This document shows positions 13,766-25,101 of a DNA stretch of 64,000 nucleotides, piece after piece. The DNA is taken from the NCBI GenBank assembly GCA_949825025.1, contig OX463781.1:43021469-43085468 (forward strand), given 5' to 3'. Source of the DNA: Siphlonurus alternatus. Lineage: Eukaryota > Arthropoda > Insecta > Ephemeroptera > Siphlonuridae. The translations under genes and the position numbers were made by a program. How positions within the stretch are numbered: position 1 is the stretch's first letter; the number at the start of each line of letters is the position of its first letter. The notes under the pieces are model-generated. The model was given only the letters and a program-made list of their open reading frames with translations, was not told the origin of the DNA and ran no database searches.

Positions 13766-14228
13766 TGCAAGATCCCTATACTAGTATATGGATTTTGGAA
13801 TATGTATATTAGCATAAAAATAATAAAATATAACAAAAATCGAACACATGTAATTTTCTTGTTGCCTTCATACAAAAAAATTATTGGAGGGCTTAAATAC
13901 TATGAATATCACTAATTCTATATTAAATTATATAATACTATTTATAAATAATTCAAATAATTTCATTATTTAATTAATATTTATTGTAAATAAAGGAAAA
14001 ATTTAAGTGCTCTCATAGAAGGAACAGCGGTACAGCAATTTTTTGTCCATAATGTCCATATAACTTTATGAGAACAATTACATTCTTATATCGATTTTTA
14101 TTTTTATTTGTTATATGACATTATATATATATTATCATTAACACATTGAAAAAAAATCTAATATTACATATTGCATAAATGTGAAGAAATATACTTTTAT
14201 TTAATTAAAGGGAAAGGAAAATAAATAC

Positions 14229-14369
14229 GGGGCATTCACAAAGTCTTAAGACCACATTTAGGGCTCGATAATTTAAGACCAGAAATTTTGGGTCTAAAAA
14301 GCATGCATAAAATCGGGCTTTAAATTATCGAGCCCTAAATGTGGCCTTAGGACTTTGTGAATGCCTCTT
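14229..14369. mobile_element. MITE family C, copy 2
   Basis: Ends ggggcattcacaaagtctta and ggactttgtgaatgcctc, followed by TTAA. It is the same length as the 6749 copy and differs at few positions, so this family moved relatively recently. It lies between the two arms of the foldback-like structure. Confidence 0.9.
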
Positions 14370-15356
14370 AATATGTTTTATACATGATGACGATTAATCA
14401 TTATATATATTTTATATAATATAATATACATGCAATGCTGAAAAATAGGGAATGGTAGTAAATTGTAATAATATTGAAATACTTTCAACCGTACATTATT
14501 TTATGGCGTTCAAACGTTGTCAACAAGTTTCTTTACTACCTGGATTGAAAAAAACAGGTAGCAGGTAAGGTAATTAGTGCACGTGCACTTGAACAATAGG
14601 GCGAGGCGCAGCCCAATAACTTTCATGGGCTAAGGGTCACCCAGCCTATGACTATGTGGAGGGTGTGGCCCACAACATCTCCTACTAGGCACCTAGTACT
14701 GACCCCTCCCCTCTCCCCTCATTTCCAGCTATGGTGTGGATTTTGTTTCTATTTATAGCTTTGCATTTAATTATAGATTCCAATAAGATAATTATGTATT
14801 ATTTTGTACAATTTAAGCATCAATTTTTAAGCAGACGAACATTATTTCCTATGCGTGATATTTTAGCTTATGTGATCAATGTAAATAACAGTATGTTTAT
14901 ATAAAATAAAACACTTTTATTGTGTAATTTTTTTCCGTATTATTGCGTTAATTAGTATATAATACAATACCTATACCAGTTTTAAAATTTATTATTTAGA
15001 AAAGTATGCATGAATTTAGTTAAGAATTTAAAAGTAAATTTATAGCAGCACATCATATGTAAACATTTTTAAAAAAGTATTTAATTTATGTGAAAATGCA
15101 TTTTGTTGAACCTAATATATTTACATATAAATTTATATGCAATGCAAATTTATTTTAATTAACAATTAGATAAAAGAATAAAATATCTATATAGATGAAT
15201 TACGGCTCAAGGCAGCAAAATATTATGTTAAAGTTAAATAAGAATTGGTAAGAATAAGAATTGTATAATCACAGATGCAACTATTCTACTTCATTGCATG
15301 CACATCTTTATATATAAAAAAAAATAAAAATATATATATATATAATATACAATATA

Positions 15357-15358
15357 TA

Positions 15359-15409
<51 letters not shown>

Positions 15410-15410
15410 A
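15357..15410. repeat. (AAAT)n microsatellite
   Basis: Thirteen or so aaat units. Confidence 0.95.
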
Positions 15411-16032
15411 AAATAGAAAGATATCAAGTAAAGTTTCAAAAGATACATTACATATATATAATATATAGCAAAAAATTTCAACTGTATGTTGTTTTAAAAG
15501 GGTTATTGTCACTAATTTTAGGAGATGGTGAATCACTCTGAAAATTATAGTAAACCTTCCTTACATTATAACATAAATATTCAGCAAAAAGAAAAAAAAA
15601 TGAAGCAAAAGTCAATCTAGTTTTTGAGATATTCAGGATATAAATAATGAGAATATCATTGGAAATCTGGCGGCCATTTTCAAATCAAGTCAAATCAGCA
15701 TCTTTTTCAACTAAAAAAATTACCATCTCAAAAACTGGACTAAATAATTACTTTCTTTACTTCAGAAAGTGAACAGTCATTTTGTTATCTATGTTCTGAT
15801 CTAAATTTTATAATTTTTTACCATCAAAAATAATTACACAAATAATTACAATTCTTAAAAAATTAACATGGCAAATACACAATTTATAAATAAGCCCTAG
15901 AGAACAATTATTAAGGATAAATAACGATATAGTGCATGATGCTCCTCATAGTATTTAATTAAGTCCCCTGTAACTTTTGTGTTTGGAGGCGACAATATAG
16001 CTGGTTATATATAATATATACGATATTTTATA

Positions 16033-16172
16033 ATATATGCGATGCTCCGAGTTTTCCTAGCGGTGCTCCCAGTTTTCCGTGCTCCGAGTTTACCGTGCAC
16101 CGAGTTTTCCTAGCTTGTTGAAATTGCACCGAGTTTTCCTGCACCGAGTTTTCCTGCACCGAGTTTTCCTAC
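16033..16172 (-). repeat. Right arm of the large inverted repeat
   Basis: Complement of the 13632 arm: gcgatgctccgagttttcct at the inner end, then variants in mirrored order, with one extra perfect unit at the outer end. Outside both arms lies a same-strand word (attccctgcattccatcacc near 13580, and aatccctgcatcatcacctt near 16173). A second shared word (gcaaccatgggggag at 13325, gcaaccatggggag at 16411) sits further out. Confidence 0.9.
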
Positions 16173-17099
16173 AATCCCTGCATCATCACCTTACATTCCT
16201 TCACACCACGCCCCATAATCACCCTACTAGACCTGTGTGTATTTACACGTATACCATTGTTCACCCATTCTATCATCCTACCTTATAAAAAGGCACTACT
16301 TGAACCTACGTAGACTATATAATAATAGTTATTAACTTACTTGGACCGGGGGCCAAATGGTTTTATTGCTAACCGACGGCCCTTAAAATTCAATTCAGTT
16401 CGTTCAGTTTGCAACCATGGGGAGTACCTTATTTGTCAGTAGAGTGTAATTTTAATTGTAAATTTTTAGGTACGTTTACAGTATGTTCCTGGATACGAAT
16501 TCGATGATGAATTCAAATATTAATATTTTGAAACTTATACTCTAAACTCACATCATGTAAATATTGTTCATGAGAAAATAAATTATAAAATATTACGAAT
16601 TTTAAGTATCATCACGATATTTACTATTTGAAAGAATAAATTAATTAATTTATATTTATCTATGAATTAAACTATTGAAGTTACTTTATAAAATTTAATA
16701 TTTTACATCATAAGATTATTTTAAAATGATTTGAAATTATATATAGTACGTATTAGATTAACTTCATGAAAGTGGAGATACTGTATATTAAATTGCGTAT
16801 TTATTTTCTCTATTCAAAACTTTTTTTTACTATGATAATATGACGATTTTGATTTATACATTATTAATAGCAATTTAAATTCAAACACCTTTAGAAAACT
16901 TAAGAAGAAAATTTATCATTTTTTTATTGGCATTATTCCATATTCGTTAAGAAGAAAATTGCTTTATTTTTTTTTAAACTACAAAGATTAAGAAACTTTA
17001 CGCTGTCTTTTTTTTTTTAGTATCGTTCGTTCGTTCGTTCGTTTTTTTTGTTCATCTTAATTTGCATGAGAATTCAATCGAATCTCAAGAAGATTTTTG

Positions 17100-17262
17100 C
17101 ATATGTATGGAGTTTATGAAATCGTCGCCTTGAGAGTTGGAAGGGAAAACGCGTGATCAGCAGTGGCTAATGAAGCGATCGCAGCACAGTTTCATGCTCT
17201 AGGAGGTGGCGCCTTTCTGGGGGTGGCGCCTCAACACGCGAGAGCCATGACCTTCTCTTTAA
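17100..17262. other. GC-richer single-copy patch
   Basis: Contains aaacgcgtgatcagcagtgg, gcgatcgcagcac and a duplicated ggtggcgcc (in ggaggtggcgcctttctgg and gggggtggcgcctcaac). No ORF or inverted repeat explains it. It may be a conserved regulatory element. Confidence 0.3.
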
Positions 17263-17366
17263 CGAACTTTTTAAAAAATAACCTTATTATCGTTGCTCAT
17301 TTTTTTTTATAATAAGATAAGAAAAGTCATTAATAAAGTGTGTGTTCACGTGTTCAAGTAGCATAA

Positions 17367-17370
<4 letters not shown>

Positions 17371-17429
<59 letters not shown>
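17371..17429. repeat. (TA)n microsatellite
   Basis: About 58 bp of TA. Confidence 0.95.
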
Positions 17430-17432
<3 letters not shown>

Positions 17433-17799
17433 ACAGCTGTATAATTATACTTTTGTATTAAGCATATTATGAACATTGAATTTATATTATATATACTCTT
17501 TAAATTACAGAATAATAAAAGTGTTTAGTTTTATGTAACAATTCCTAGGATTAAAAGATAGTATTTATTATACTGCATTGTAGATAAAAAAAAAAGGTAA
17601 ACTAAAGTCCGTAACTTCAGTACATGTTTAAACTATTGACTTTATTACTTGAGTATTTAAAGTGGACAAATTAACGTTTAAAATTCCTACTATTTTATTT
17701 TTCACTCTTGCACCTTTTTTTGTAGTATAAATTGTCAGTAGCAGCACACGCTTCTGTTCAAATGTTCTCGTAGAAACTTGTTTATTTCAACATTCTGCT

Positions 17800-17880
17800 G
17801 CTGGCATTGACGGGAATCGAACTCAGCACCTTTAGTTTACCGCAAATATTAATTAACCACCACCTTTGAGCTGTCTTTTG
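17800..17880 (-). mobile_element. Possible tRNA-like SINE remnant
   Basis: The minus strand reads gtgctgagttcgattcccgt, which holds a B-box/T-arm-like GTTCGATTCCC. It is preceded by ggtggtggttaattaatatt, weakly resembling an A box. There is no clear cloverleaf and no tail. It is too degenerate to call a tRNA. Confidence 0.4.
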
Positions 17881-18070
17881 CAGTATTAGTGCAAATTAAG
17901 TACATGATATAAAGAAAATTTTAATTTTACACAGAACTGTTATACACTTGTTACTATATATTATTATAATATGACTAACTATGTGAAGTTTTATATTACT
18001 GTATTTTGTTCATGAAAGAGATAATAAGATAAAGTAAATATAACAGTGTATCTGAAAAAAGTTATAATAT

Positions 18071-18371
18071 ACAACTTGCATGAATAATTTTGTTGTAGAA
18101 ATGAATAGAGGGTATCAAATTATGCTACTCTGATGTTTTCAGATTTTTCTGAGCTCTGGAAGTTTTGCTAAAAAGTTAGTCAAAGTTTAGGTTTCAAAAC
18201 CCCGTGCCTTTTTGGTCAAATCTTTTTATCAAGAAGTGACGTCTATATTGAGGACTCTATTTTTAATAATTTTATAAAATTATTTCCTGCATGGGTACTA
18301 AAAAATCTGAAAAATCAGAATAGCATATAATTTGGTACCCTCTGCAGTAAAAAAAAAATCATGCAGGTTGT
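18071..18371. mobile_element. MITE family A-related subfamily, copy 1
   Basis: Left end acaacttgcatgaataattt and right end aatcatgcaggttgt. The inner motif gaatagagggtatcaaatta and its complement pair, with cagatttttctgagctctgg-type sequence inside. It is clearly related to family A through the shared inner arms, but has different termini and a degraded centre (aagtgacgtctata instead of a CRE palindrome). Confidence 0.75.
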
Positions 18372-19112
18372 CCATTAGCAAGTGATGGTTTTTAGATATT
18401 TTTTTCGAAGGAATTCATGTTCTGTTTTGAACTTTAATATATCATGCATTTCAATACAATTCTCCTACAGTAATTTAACGCCCGACTCTTTGGCGCCAAG
18501 CTCAAGACAGTCTAGACCGGCTGACGCCATCCATAAGAGCCCTAATATAAATTTCAAGATGGCGCGGTTGAATCCACACGTAAATTAGATTTATAAAACT
18601 GTAACAACGACTATCTTGGAGATAGTGGTAATATTATTTCTCCTCTTCAATGCTTATTTTCTTTTAAAATATTTACTATCACTGAAATTTGTGACGCTTT
18701 GGATTTTTAGTATTATTATAAAATTTTCCTATTTGCTGTTTTAGTCCTATAGAAATTATAGATTTTTATTGAAGAAATTTGATGAAAATTGATTTTATTT
18801 AAATTTTCATTGGTGGAGACATTATTGAGAAAAGATAATATCTAATTTCATTGCAGGTGTCTCAAATTTCTAATTAAATTTGCATATTATTATAATAGTA
18901 ATAAGTTTATAAGAAGTTAATTTTAAGCACCCACAAAAGAGAATCTTTACAATGTTAAAATATAACACTAAAGGACAGGTACTAAAATTTTATCATCCAT
19001 GCACATAAATTTGAACTTATACAATATAATTTTAATGTATTACAATATTTTGTGTCATACATATTTTCAATGTTTATGTGGTTTTGAGGATTAAATTATA
19101 ATATGAACATTG

Positions 19113-19116
<4 letters not shown>

Positions 19117-19167
<51 letters not shown>
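19117..19167. repeat. (TA)n microsatellite
   Basis: About 50 bp of TA. Confidence 0.95.
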
Positions 19168-19169
<2 letters not shown>

Positions 19170-19331
19170 TTGGTGCTATCTAGGGATTCTAATACTACAA
19201 TGTTATACGAAATCGATGAAATGAATGACCGCCATCAGTAATGGTACAAAGCCAAGAGGGAATATCGAGGGGTAAGGAGGGAAACGCGTAATGATCATTC
19301 GCTCTCGATGTGAACCTTTAGTTAGCTGATA

Positions 19332-19338
19332 GGGAGAG

Positions 19339-19405
<67 letters not shown>

Positions 19406-19416
19406 GGGGGGGGGGG
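19332..19416. repeat. (GA)n microsatellite with G-run
   Basis: About 70 bp of AG ending in gagagg and a G run of about 11. Confidence 0.95.
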
Positions 19417-19965
19417 CTGACAGTAAAGTAAGAAGGGTCTATGTATTAAAGGTTATTGATGATGAACAAATAATATAAGTGACTTAAATTAAGTAAGCTT
19501 TACTTTTTATAAAACTACAATAAACTTATATAATTATAAACTAGATTGAACAAAATAAGAGTAGAAAATAATAAAATAAGTAATTACTATTTGAAAATTT
19601 CCCATGAGATTTCAAAATAAATAAGAGGAATCTGTTTTTATAAAAACAAAGAAATAGTAAATTTCTTTATTAAAACGAATAGACGTTGTTTTTTTTGCGT
19701 CAGGCAACAAATCTTACGTGAAGGTGTTACAGAAAATGAAGATTAACTTGAGGTAGCCAAGGAGTATTACTGGGGAATATGTTTGCTTTTCTATGCAGTG
19801 ATGGCTGTCGGGAAATTACCTGCCTCGCTTACCTCGCTTCGTCTTAATTACATAGTAGATCTGAGTGATTTTCCCTGCACATAAATTCCCCAAGTGTGTT
19901 AAATTTGTAGGTAATTCATATATACATTAATTTTCATTGAGAATTCATATAAATATTCAATATGG

Positions 19966-20309
19966 GTCTTTCACCATACGTCATATTATAACAATAATAT
20001 GATGTCATGATTTTGTAGGCAAAACATTGTCATCGGCATAGCAGATACTTGGTAAAGTTGATTTCAAAGTTAATTTCTCCTGGCTATTTACTTTTTTTTT
20101 TTGTTAGAATTTTCTTTCATAAATGGTGACAAGAAGAACCCATGCTATTGAAAAAAAAAATATTTGGTGACCAAAACTATTATTAAATAGGAAATGTTGT
20201 GAGTTATGTTTAACCCACACAGCATAGGATTTTAGGGTTTTCTACCTACATCCCGAAGATCTTTGGGCATCTCCTTGCTATCCAAAACGTAAACATGAAA
20301 CTTCCGTAT
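19966..20309 (-). repeat. Dispersed repeat T, copy 2 (opposite orientation)
   Basis: Starts atgggtctttcaccatacgt, with gtaggcaaaacattgtcatc, ggcatagcagatacttggta, aatttctcctggctatttac, ggtgaccaaaactattatta and acatcccgaagatctttggg, and ends gaaacttccgtat. The CRE of copy 1 is decayed here to tgatgtca. Confidence 0.85.
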
Positions 20310-21944
20310 ATACATATACAAATATATACATATATATAATTTCTAACTTAAAACTAAATTCTACATTTCTTGATTATTGATGGAGGTATGTTAATGTTAT
20401 TTCGACAATGATACTTATAAAAATACAATTAAAATTTCATTTTCTACATTATACTTCTTACATTATTTATTTTAAAAATAGAATACATAACATAAAAATA
20501 ATGTTTAAAAATTGAAATTTGAAAAATTTTGGTTCCTAAAAATATTAATGTGACTAAGTTCAATTAATATTACATAGCGGAGAATTGACTCCTTCACTGA
20601 GTGAGAATCAGAGCAGAGACAGGGTTTCTGGAATCAGAGTTAACTTCAAATTGAAAAATAATTTAAATTCTAGATTTTAGAATAAAACTCATACTGCTCA
20701 CAGACAAGAAATTCTGTACATTGTTTTTGTATTTGTTTATAGAAACAAAATGTACGAAAACCTGTTGTAAGAAAACATAACTATTCCGTAATGTGAAACA
20801 AAATTTTAATAACAATGTTTCCTTTTTTTTTTTTTATTTCTTTACAAAATTTACTACTAAATTTGTATTGTGCTCGGAAAGAATAATGAAAATGTTTTTA
20901 ATAATGTAAGTTATTTTATATTGTGTTGTCTGCGCTCAGTCAGTCTTGGGTGTAGACAAACGTCTTTATATCGACTGTAGAGATGCAACACGTTCGAGCC
21001 CCAGGCTTGCAGTAAACCACTCGACGTACAATTAATGTCTCTCGGAGTGTTACCAGCACCTTGGTGTCTGTACCGATCGAATAAAACAAGAGGGAAGAAG
21101 TTTCGAGAGAAGCAGATTCAGTGTTGTCACCCATGGAAACTGTAATTTCATACTGAACACGTACACCATGTGATAATAAGTTTAAATTTTACCCTGACAT
21201 TATGGTAGTCTGGAATTGTACTTTGTGATTTTATTTTGCAGTGCTACAAAAATAATAAGAGTGTTAGCGGTAAAATGGATTTATTTCAAACAGTAAACAA
21301 TATTTATTCAACAAATAATGTTTTTATAAAGTGAAAAATAATAATAAAGAATTTTAATTTATTTCCAGCAAAATTGATATTTATCCTAATAAATTTTTTT
21401 TTAAATAATATATAGAAATATATTTTTTAAATTGGTTTTCCATTTAATTTTACATGATTTTATTGATTGTAAGTACACATAATATATACATCAATAAGAA
21501 ATTTAAAAATATTCTACTTAAAACAAATAAAAAAAGTTATATATAAAACTGATTTTCGACGTATAAAAATAATTAAAAAATTACTATTCGATTGTGGGAG
21601 TTTTTCAAATGTTTATACATCCATAACATCAATATAATCATTACCAAATTTATTTATTCAAACACTACGTTTACATGACGGCGTTTAATGCGTATTCGTT
21701 GACGACGTCTCATAAGAATAACATTATCCGTCGTCAACGAATACGCATTAAACACCGTCATGTAAACGTAGTGATAGTAGCTCTGGTTAATCCTGAATAA
21801 AAATAAAAATTTTATAGCAGAATTTCATATACACCTTGGTACATCACAAATGTTTGCTCTGCTCTGTGGACGTTTTCACGTTTATTGGACTTAAAATATT
21901 TTGGTATACAAAATCACCAACATGACTGCCATATGACTTTGAAG
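20310..21944. other. AT-rich noncoding stretch with one MITE
   Basis: 20930-21160 is GC-richer (cagtcttgggtgtagacaaa, cgttcgagccccaggcttgc) with no known domain in any frame. The family F element lies at 21663. Confidence 0.5.
21663..21773. mobile_element. MITE family F with CACTA-type ends
   Basis: A 111-bp element with nearly perfect arms of about 45 bp: cactacgtttacatgacggc, then gtttaatgcgtattcgttga, and the complement ending cgtagtg. The loop is around ctcataagaataacattat. Termini reading CACTA...TAGTG are typical of CACTA/Chapaev-type elements, whose 2-3 bp target duplications could not be confirmed here. Confidence 0.85.
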
Positions 21945-22000
21945 CAAGTGCGCTTTTCTCACCCTGCCAAGCCCCGCTCGACATCGCTCCATGGAAAAGT
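21945..22000. repeat. Fragment of family R
   Basis: gaagcaagtgcgcttttctc, then the stretch ending gctcgacatcgctccatgga, is the reverse complement of 32997-33059 with few changes. No second arm is visible here. It is followed directly by a copy of repeat X. Confidence 0.7.
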
Positions 22001-22115
22001 AACTTTTGTAGACTGAGTGCTCCTCTTACCTCTCCAAAATTGCAAATAAACATTTTTTTTTTTGTCTCGTAGAGCTGCAGTGTCAAAAAATTTAGCATAC
22101 AGGGGGTAAAGTTCA
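22001..22115 (+). repeat. Dispersed repeat X, copy 1
   Basis: Key words are ctctccaaaattgc, gtagagctgcagtgtc and agggggtaaagttcacg. The same order occurs at 54635-54735 and, weaker, at 49748-49835. Another possible piece, ctacagggggtgaaatc, is near 63138. Confidence 0.6.
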
Positions 22116-22524
22116 CGGTTGTTCGATGTGTTTCTCTCTGTATATTTTTCTGCCTATGTTTTACTAATAATGCACAATAAACAAATGAAAATATGCATTT
22201 TCAAATAAATTAATGAGAGATTTTCCAGCAATAGGTCATTTAGTGAATTGAAATGACGATTCATGCAGGAAAATAAATATCTCTGTGTTTTTCTTTGTTT
22301 TTAAATTTCATATTTAAAATTATACTGGTATTATTAATTTACTTTGGTAGTAAGTGAATAAGTAAGTGAATGATCACAAAATAAAGTCTTGGGAAGGAAA
22401 TTAAATGGAAGAAGTTCTTATAATCTTCATGTATTGTATACATAAACATTAAAATTATAGCTGCAAGTATATTTAAAATAAATTGTTACTCATCAAAAAA
22501 TTACATTTAAAATACTTGATAATA

Positions 22525-23090
22525 TTGTGGATGAGGACCAATATGTACTTTCCTCCTCCAAGTATGACGTTACAAAAATTGCCATGATCTTCACTGTACT
22601 TTTCTCCAAGTATATGATGTCACAGATAATCTCTACTGTTCGTTCCTGCAAATATGACGTCACAGATATTGACACTATCTACACTGCAAGTTCCTCTAAG
22701 TATGATGTCACAAAAATTGCCATGATCTCTACTGTTCGTTCCTGCAAATATGACGTCACAGATATTGACATTAATGGGCGCGATTCACAAAGCAGTTAGC
22801 CAGGTTGCTAACCACGTTTAGCTTAGCCACGTTTAACTAGGTGATTTATCACGTAAAACAGGTATAGTTAAACGTGGTTAAGCTAAACGTGGTTAGAAAC
22901 CTGGCTAACTTCTTTGTGAATCGCACCCATTATCTCCACTGTTCATTCCTCCAAGTACATATTATGACGTCACAGATATTGTCATGATCTCCACTGTACT
23001 ATACGTACGTTCCTCCACTTCCTCCAGATATGACGTCACAGATATTGACATGGCCTCCACTATACGTCCAGGTATGACGTCACGTTCTCC
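22525..23090. repeat. CRE-bearing minisatellite of about 50-60 bp period, interrupted by a MITE
   Basis: Imperfect tandem units are built from tatgacgtcacagatattga, catgatctccactgttc and gttcctccaag pieces. TGACGTCA occurs at 22655, 22751, 22965, 23031 and 23075, and degenerate units have tgatgtca or tgacgtta. Two unit subtypes alternate (acaaaaattgccatgatct and acagatattgacat). A family B MITE at 22775-22929 is inserted inside the array, so the array is older than the insertion. Confidence 0.85.
22775..22929. mobile_element. MITE family B, copy 1, nested in the minisatellite
   Basis: About 155 bp. The left end is tgggcgcgattcacaaagca and the right end is tttgtgaatcgcaccca. The inner arms are gccaggttgctaaccacgtt and its complement. 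It is flanked by ttaa on the left and ttat on the right, so a short TTA-type target duplication is likely. Confidence 0.9.
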
Positions 23091-23954
23091 TTTTGTCTCA
23101 AAGCCACGGTATGTAAACACAACGTGAACGGAATTGGATCATCTTACGTGTTGCTGGGAATATAAATTCCATCAACACTTGTTTGCTAACGTGAGAACTC
23201 GACCTTGTGCCTTCTCTTGAGTTCTTCATTAGCTTGCTCATAATAATAATTATTATTTGTTTACCCCATAATGATTTGCATATATCTCCAACTTTGATCA
23301 TATTCAACTTTATGAATCTTAAATTTAAAAGAAAATTGACTTCGTAATAAGAATGATAATTTATTCACCATAAAAGTGATTTAATAAATGTCTAATAAAA
23401 TAAATGTATTGAATTAAACATGGGAAGTAACAGTGTTTGAAGCTAATTAAGCAAGTGAATGTAACCTAATACATTCATAAATTTAATACTGAAACACAAT
23501 ATTATTACTAAAAAAATATATATAGAATTTTAATTGCATTTAATTATTATTTTTAATCATTATTTAACATAATACAGTTTAGGAAAGTCATACATTGCAC
23601 ATTTTGGCTTCTATGAGCTTTGCAACAAATATTAATAATTTAATGTTTTGATTAATAATAAATTATTAATTAAATAACAACAGCAAAAATATTAAATTAC
23701 ATCCTATTATATACGTATATTGCTCGATGTAAAGAGATCGAGTATTCATATTTCCATGAGCTTTCATATATATATATAATTATATATACTAATTACATTT
23801 CTAAGTGTATGATGCAATTTCAAGTGTGGAATATAACAGAAGCATTGTTGTAAGTTTATTAATAATTTCAAAAATGCATATATTATTACACAATTATACC
23901 AAAACAACAGCAAAATAAGTTTTAATTAGTCTGGAAATTTAATATTTAATTTAA
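23091..23954. other. AT-rich noncoding stretch
   Basis: Nothing beyond an unrecognised frame at 23098-23307. Composition is that of intergenic or intronic DNA. Confidence 0.5.
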
Positions 23955-24308
23955 AGGAGGGGAACCGCTTCAGCTTTTATATTTTTAATGTTTTATAAAT
24001 AATGTCAAACTTACTTGTGCACCAAAAAAAAAGTCACCACCCTCAGCCTTCCACCAGTTCAGCAGTTGACATTCAAAAAGCACGCCAAAGAAATTTGAGG
24101 CTTATGACGTCAAGCACCATGATTGGTCAAACGCAACCAATCGTTGATCTTGACGTCATAAGCCCCAATTTTCTTTGGCGCGTTTTTTGAATTTCAACTG
24201 CTGAACTGGTGGAAGGCTGAGGGTGGTGACTATTTTTTTGGTGCACAAGTAAGTTTGACATTATTTATAAAACATTAAAAATATGAAAGTTGAAGCGGTT
24301 CCCCTCCT
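23955..24308. mobile_element. Long palindromic MITE family G (354 bp)
   Basis: Left end aggaggggaaccgcttcagc and right end aagcggttcccctcct. Paired arms include ataatgtcaaacttacttgt, caccaccctcagccttccac, cagttcagcagttgacattc and gccaaagaaatt. The centre has two TGACGTCA (24105 and 24151) around gattggtcaaacgcaaccaa. Arms are so well matched that insertion must be recent or under correction. Only one copy is in the window. Confidence 0.9.
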
Positions 24309-24558
24309 ATATTTATTATTATTCATTGAACATTATTTTGTTAGAGTAGGAAATTTTTTTTTTATCTGTTAATTATATTCTATTATAATACTGGTAAAAT
24401 TAATTGGATCATGCCAATTAAAATGTTCCTGCATGCAAGTCATCTTTTATTAGCTGAATCGAAAGAGGGGGTTGAAATATACAACAAATTAATTTTGTTT
24501 GTTTTCTATATAGTAATGCAACATGTGTAAAATGGAGGTTTAAAGAGGTCACGTGGCT

Positions 24559-24757
24559 TGGAGGCTCCATCCTCAACGCCTATGACGTCATTATATTCTT
24601 TGATTTATCTATATTTATAACACTTGTAAATTTAACAATTATTGCATTGTTACTTAATGTTATTAAAAAAAAATATTATTTGTTTCCATAACAACGTGAT
24701 TGTTTAGAAACATTACATAGTGACATCATAGGCGTTACGGACGGAGCTTCCAGGTAT
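24559..24757. mobile_element. Palindromic element with aacgcctatgacgtca arms
   Basis: The left arm ggaggctccatcctcaacgc, then ctatgacgtcatt, pairs with agtgacatcataggcgttac, then ggacggagcttcc. The middle is AT-rich and unpaired. A similar word (agtgacgtcatagacgcccg) at 12865 hints at another member. Confidence 0.7.
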
Positions 24758-24850
24758 AACATGAACTCTTTTAATCTCTATTTTAGGTATGATGCAGTAC
24801 TATAAAAAAATCGCATGATAAGAATTATCATGGGTAAAAGTTTTTGACAT

Positions 24851-25101
24851 CAGAAATAGGTGTTTCACAAAGTGTTTCAAAAATGCCTAAAGTGTTTCAA
24901 AAAATGCCCCCTTAGTTAAGACACATCTCGTGTTTCAGAAAGTGTTTCAGAATAAGTTTAAAAACACTTAACGTGTTTCAGAAACACATTAAGTGTTTCA
25001 AATGTCACTTTTTGAGACACGACATGTGTCTTTACTAAGAGGGCAATTTTGAAACACTTTATTAGGCGTTTCCGAAACACTTTTTGAAACACCTATTTCT
25101 G
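24851..25101. mobile_element. Palindromic MITE family H built of gtgtttc repeats
   Basis: Left end cagaaataggtgtttcacaa and right end gaaacacctatttctg. The left half repeats GTGTTTC many times (near 24861, 24870, 24891 and onwards) with aaaatgcc spacers. The right half has the matching GAAACAC words. The 3' end is followed by gagaggaaa, so no clear target duplication is visible. Confidence 0.85.

Larger units (their letters stand above)
13766..16032. other. DNA between the foldback arms
   Basis: About 2.27 kb of mostly AT-rich sequence with no credible coding frame. It contains a family C MITE (14229-14369), a GC-richer patch at 14565-14720, an AAAT microsatellite (15357-15410) and a weak palindrome at 15590-15745. 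If the arms bound one transposon, it carries no recognisable transposase. Confidence 0.6.
16173..19965. other. AT-rich noncoding stretch
   Basis: Contains the patches and repeats listed separately, plus a ttcg run at 17024-17042. The 18480-18590 region (cgcccgactctttggcgcca, aagatggcgcggttgaatcc) is GC-richer without homology. No exon is identified. Confidence 0.5.

Noticed and set aside
22527..22799. 90-codon frame with repeated SKYDVT words
   Set aside because: It is the CRE minisatellite translated, and it runs into a MITE.
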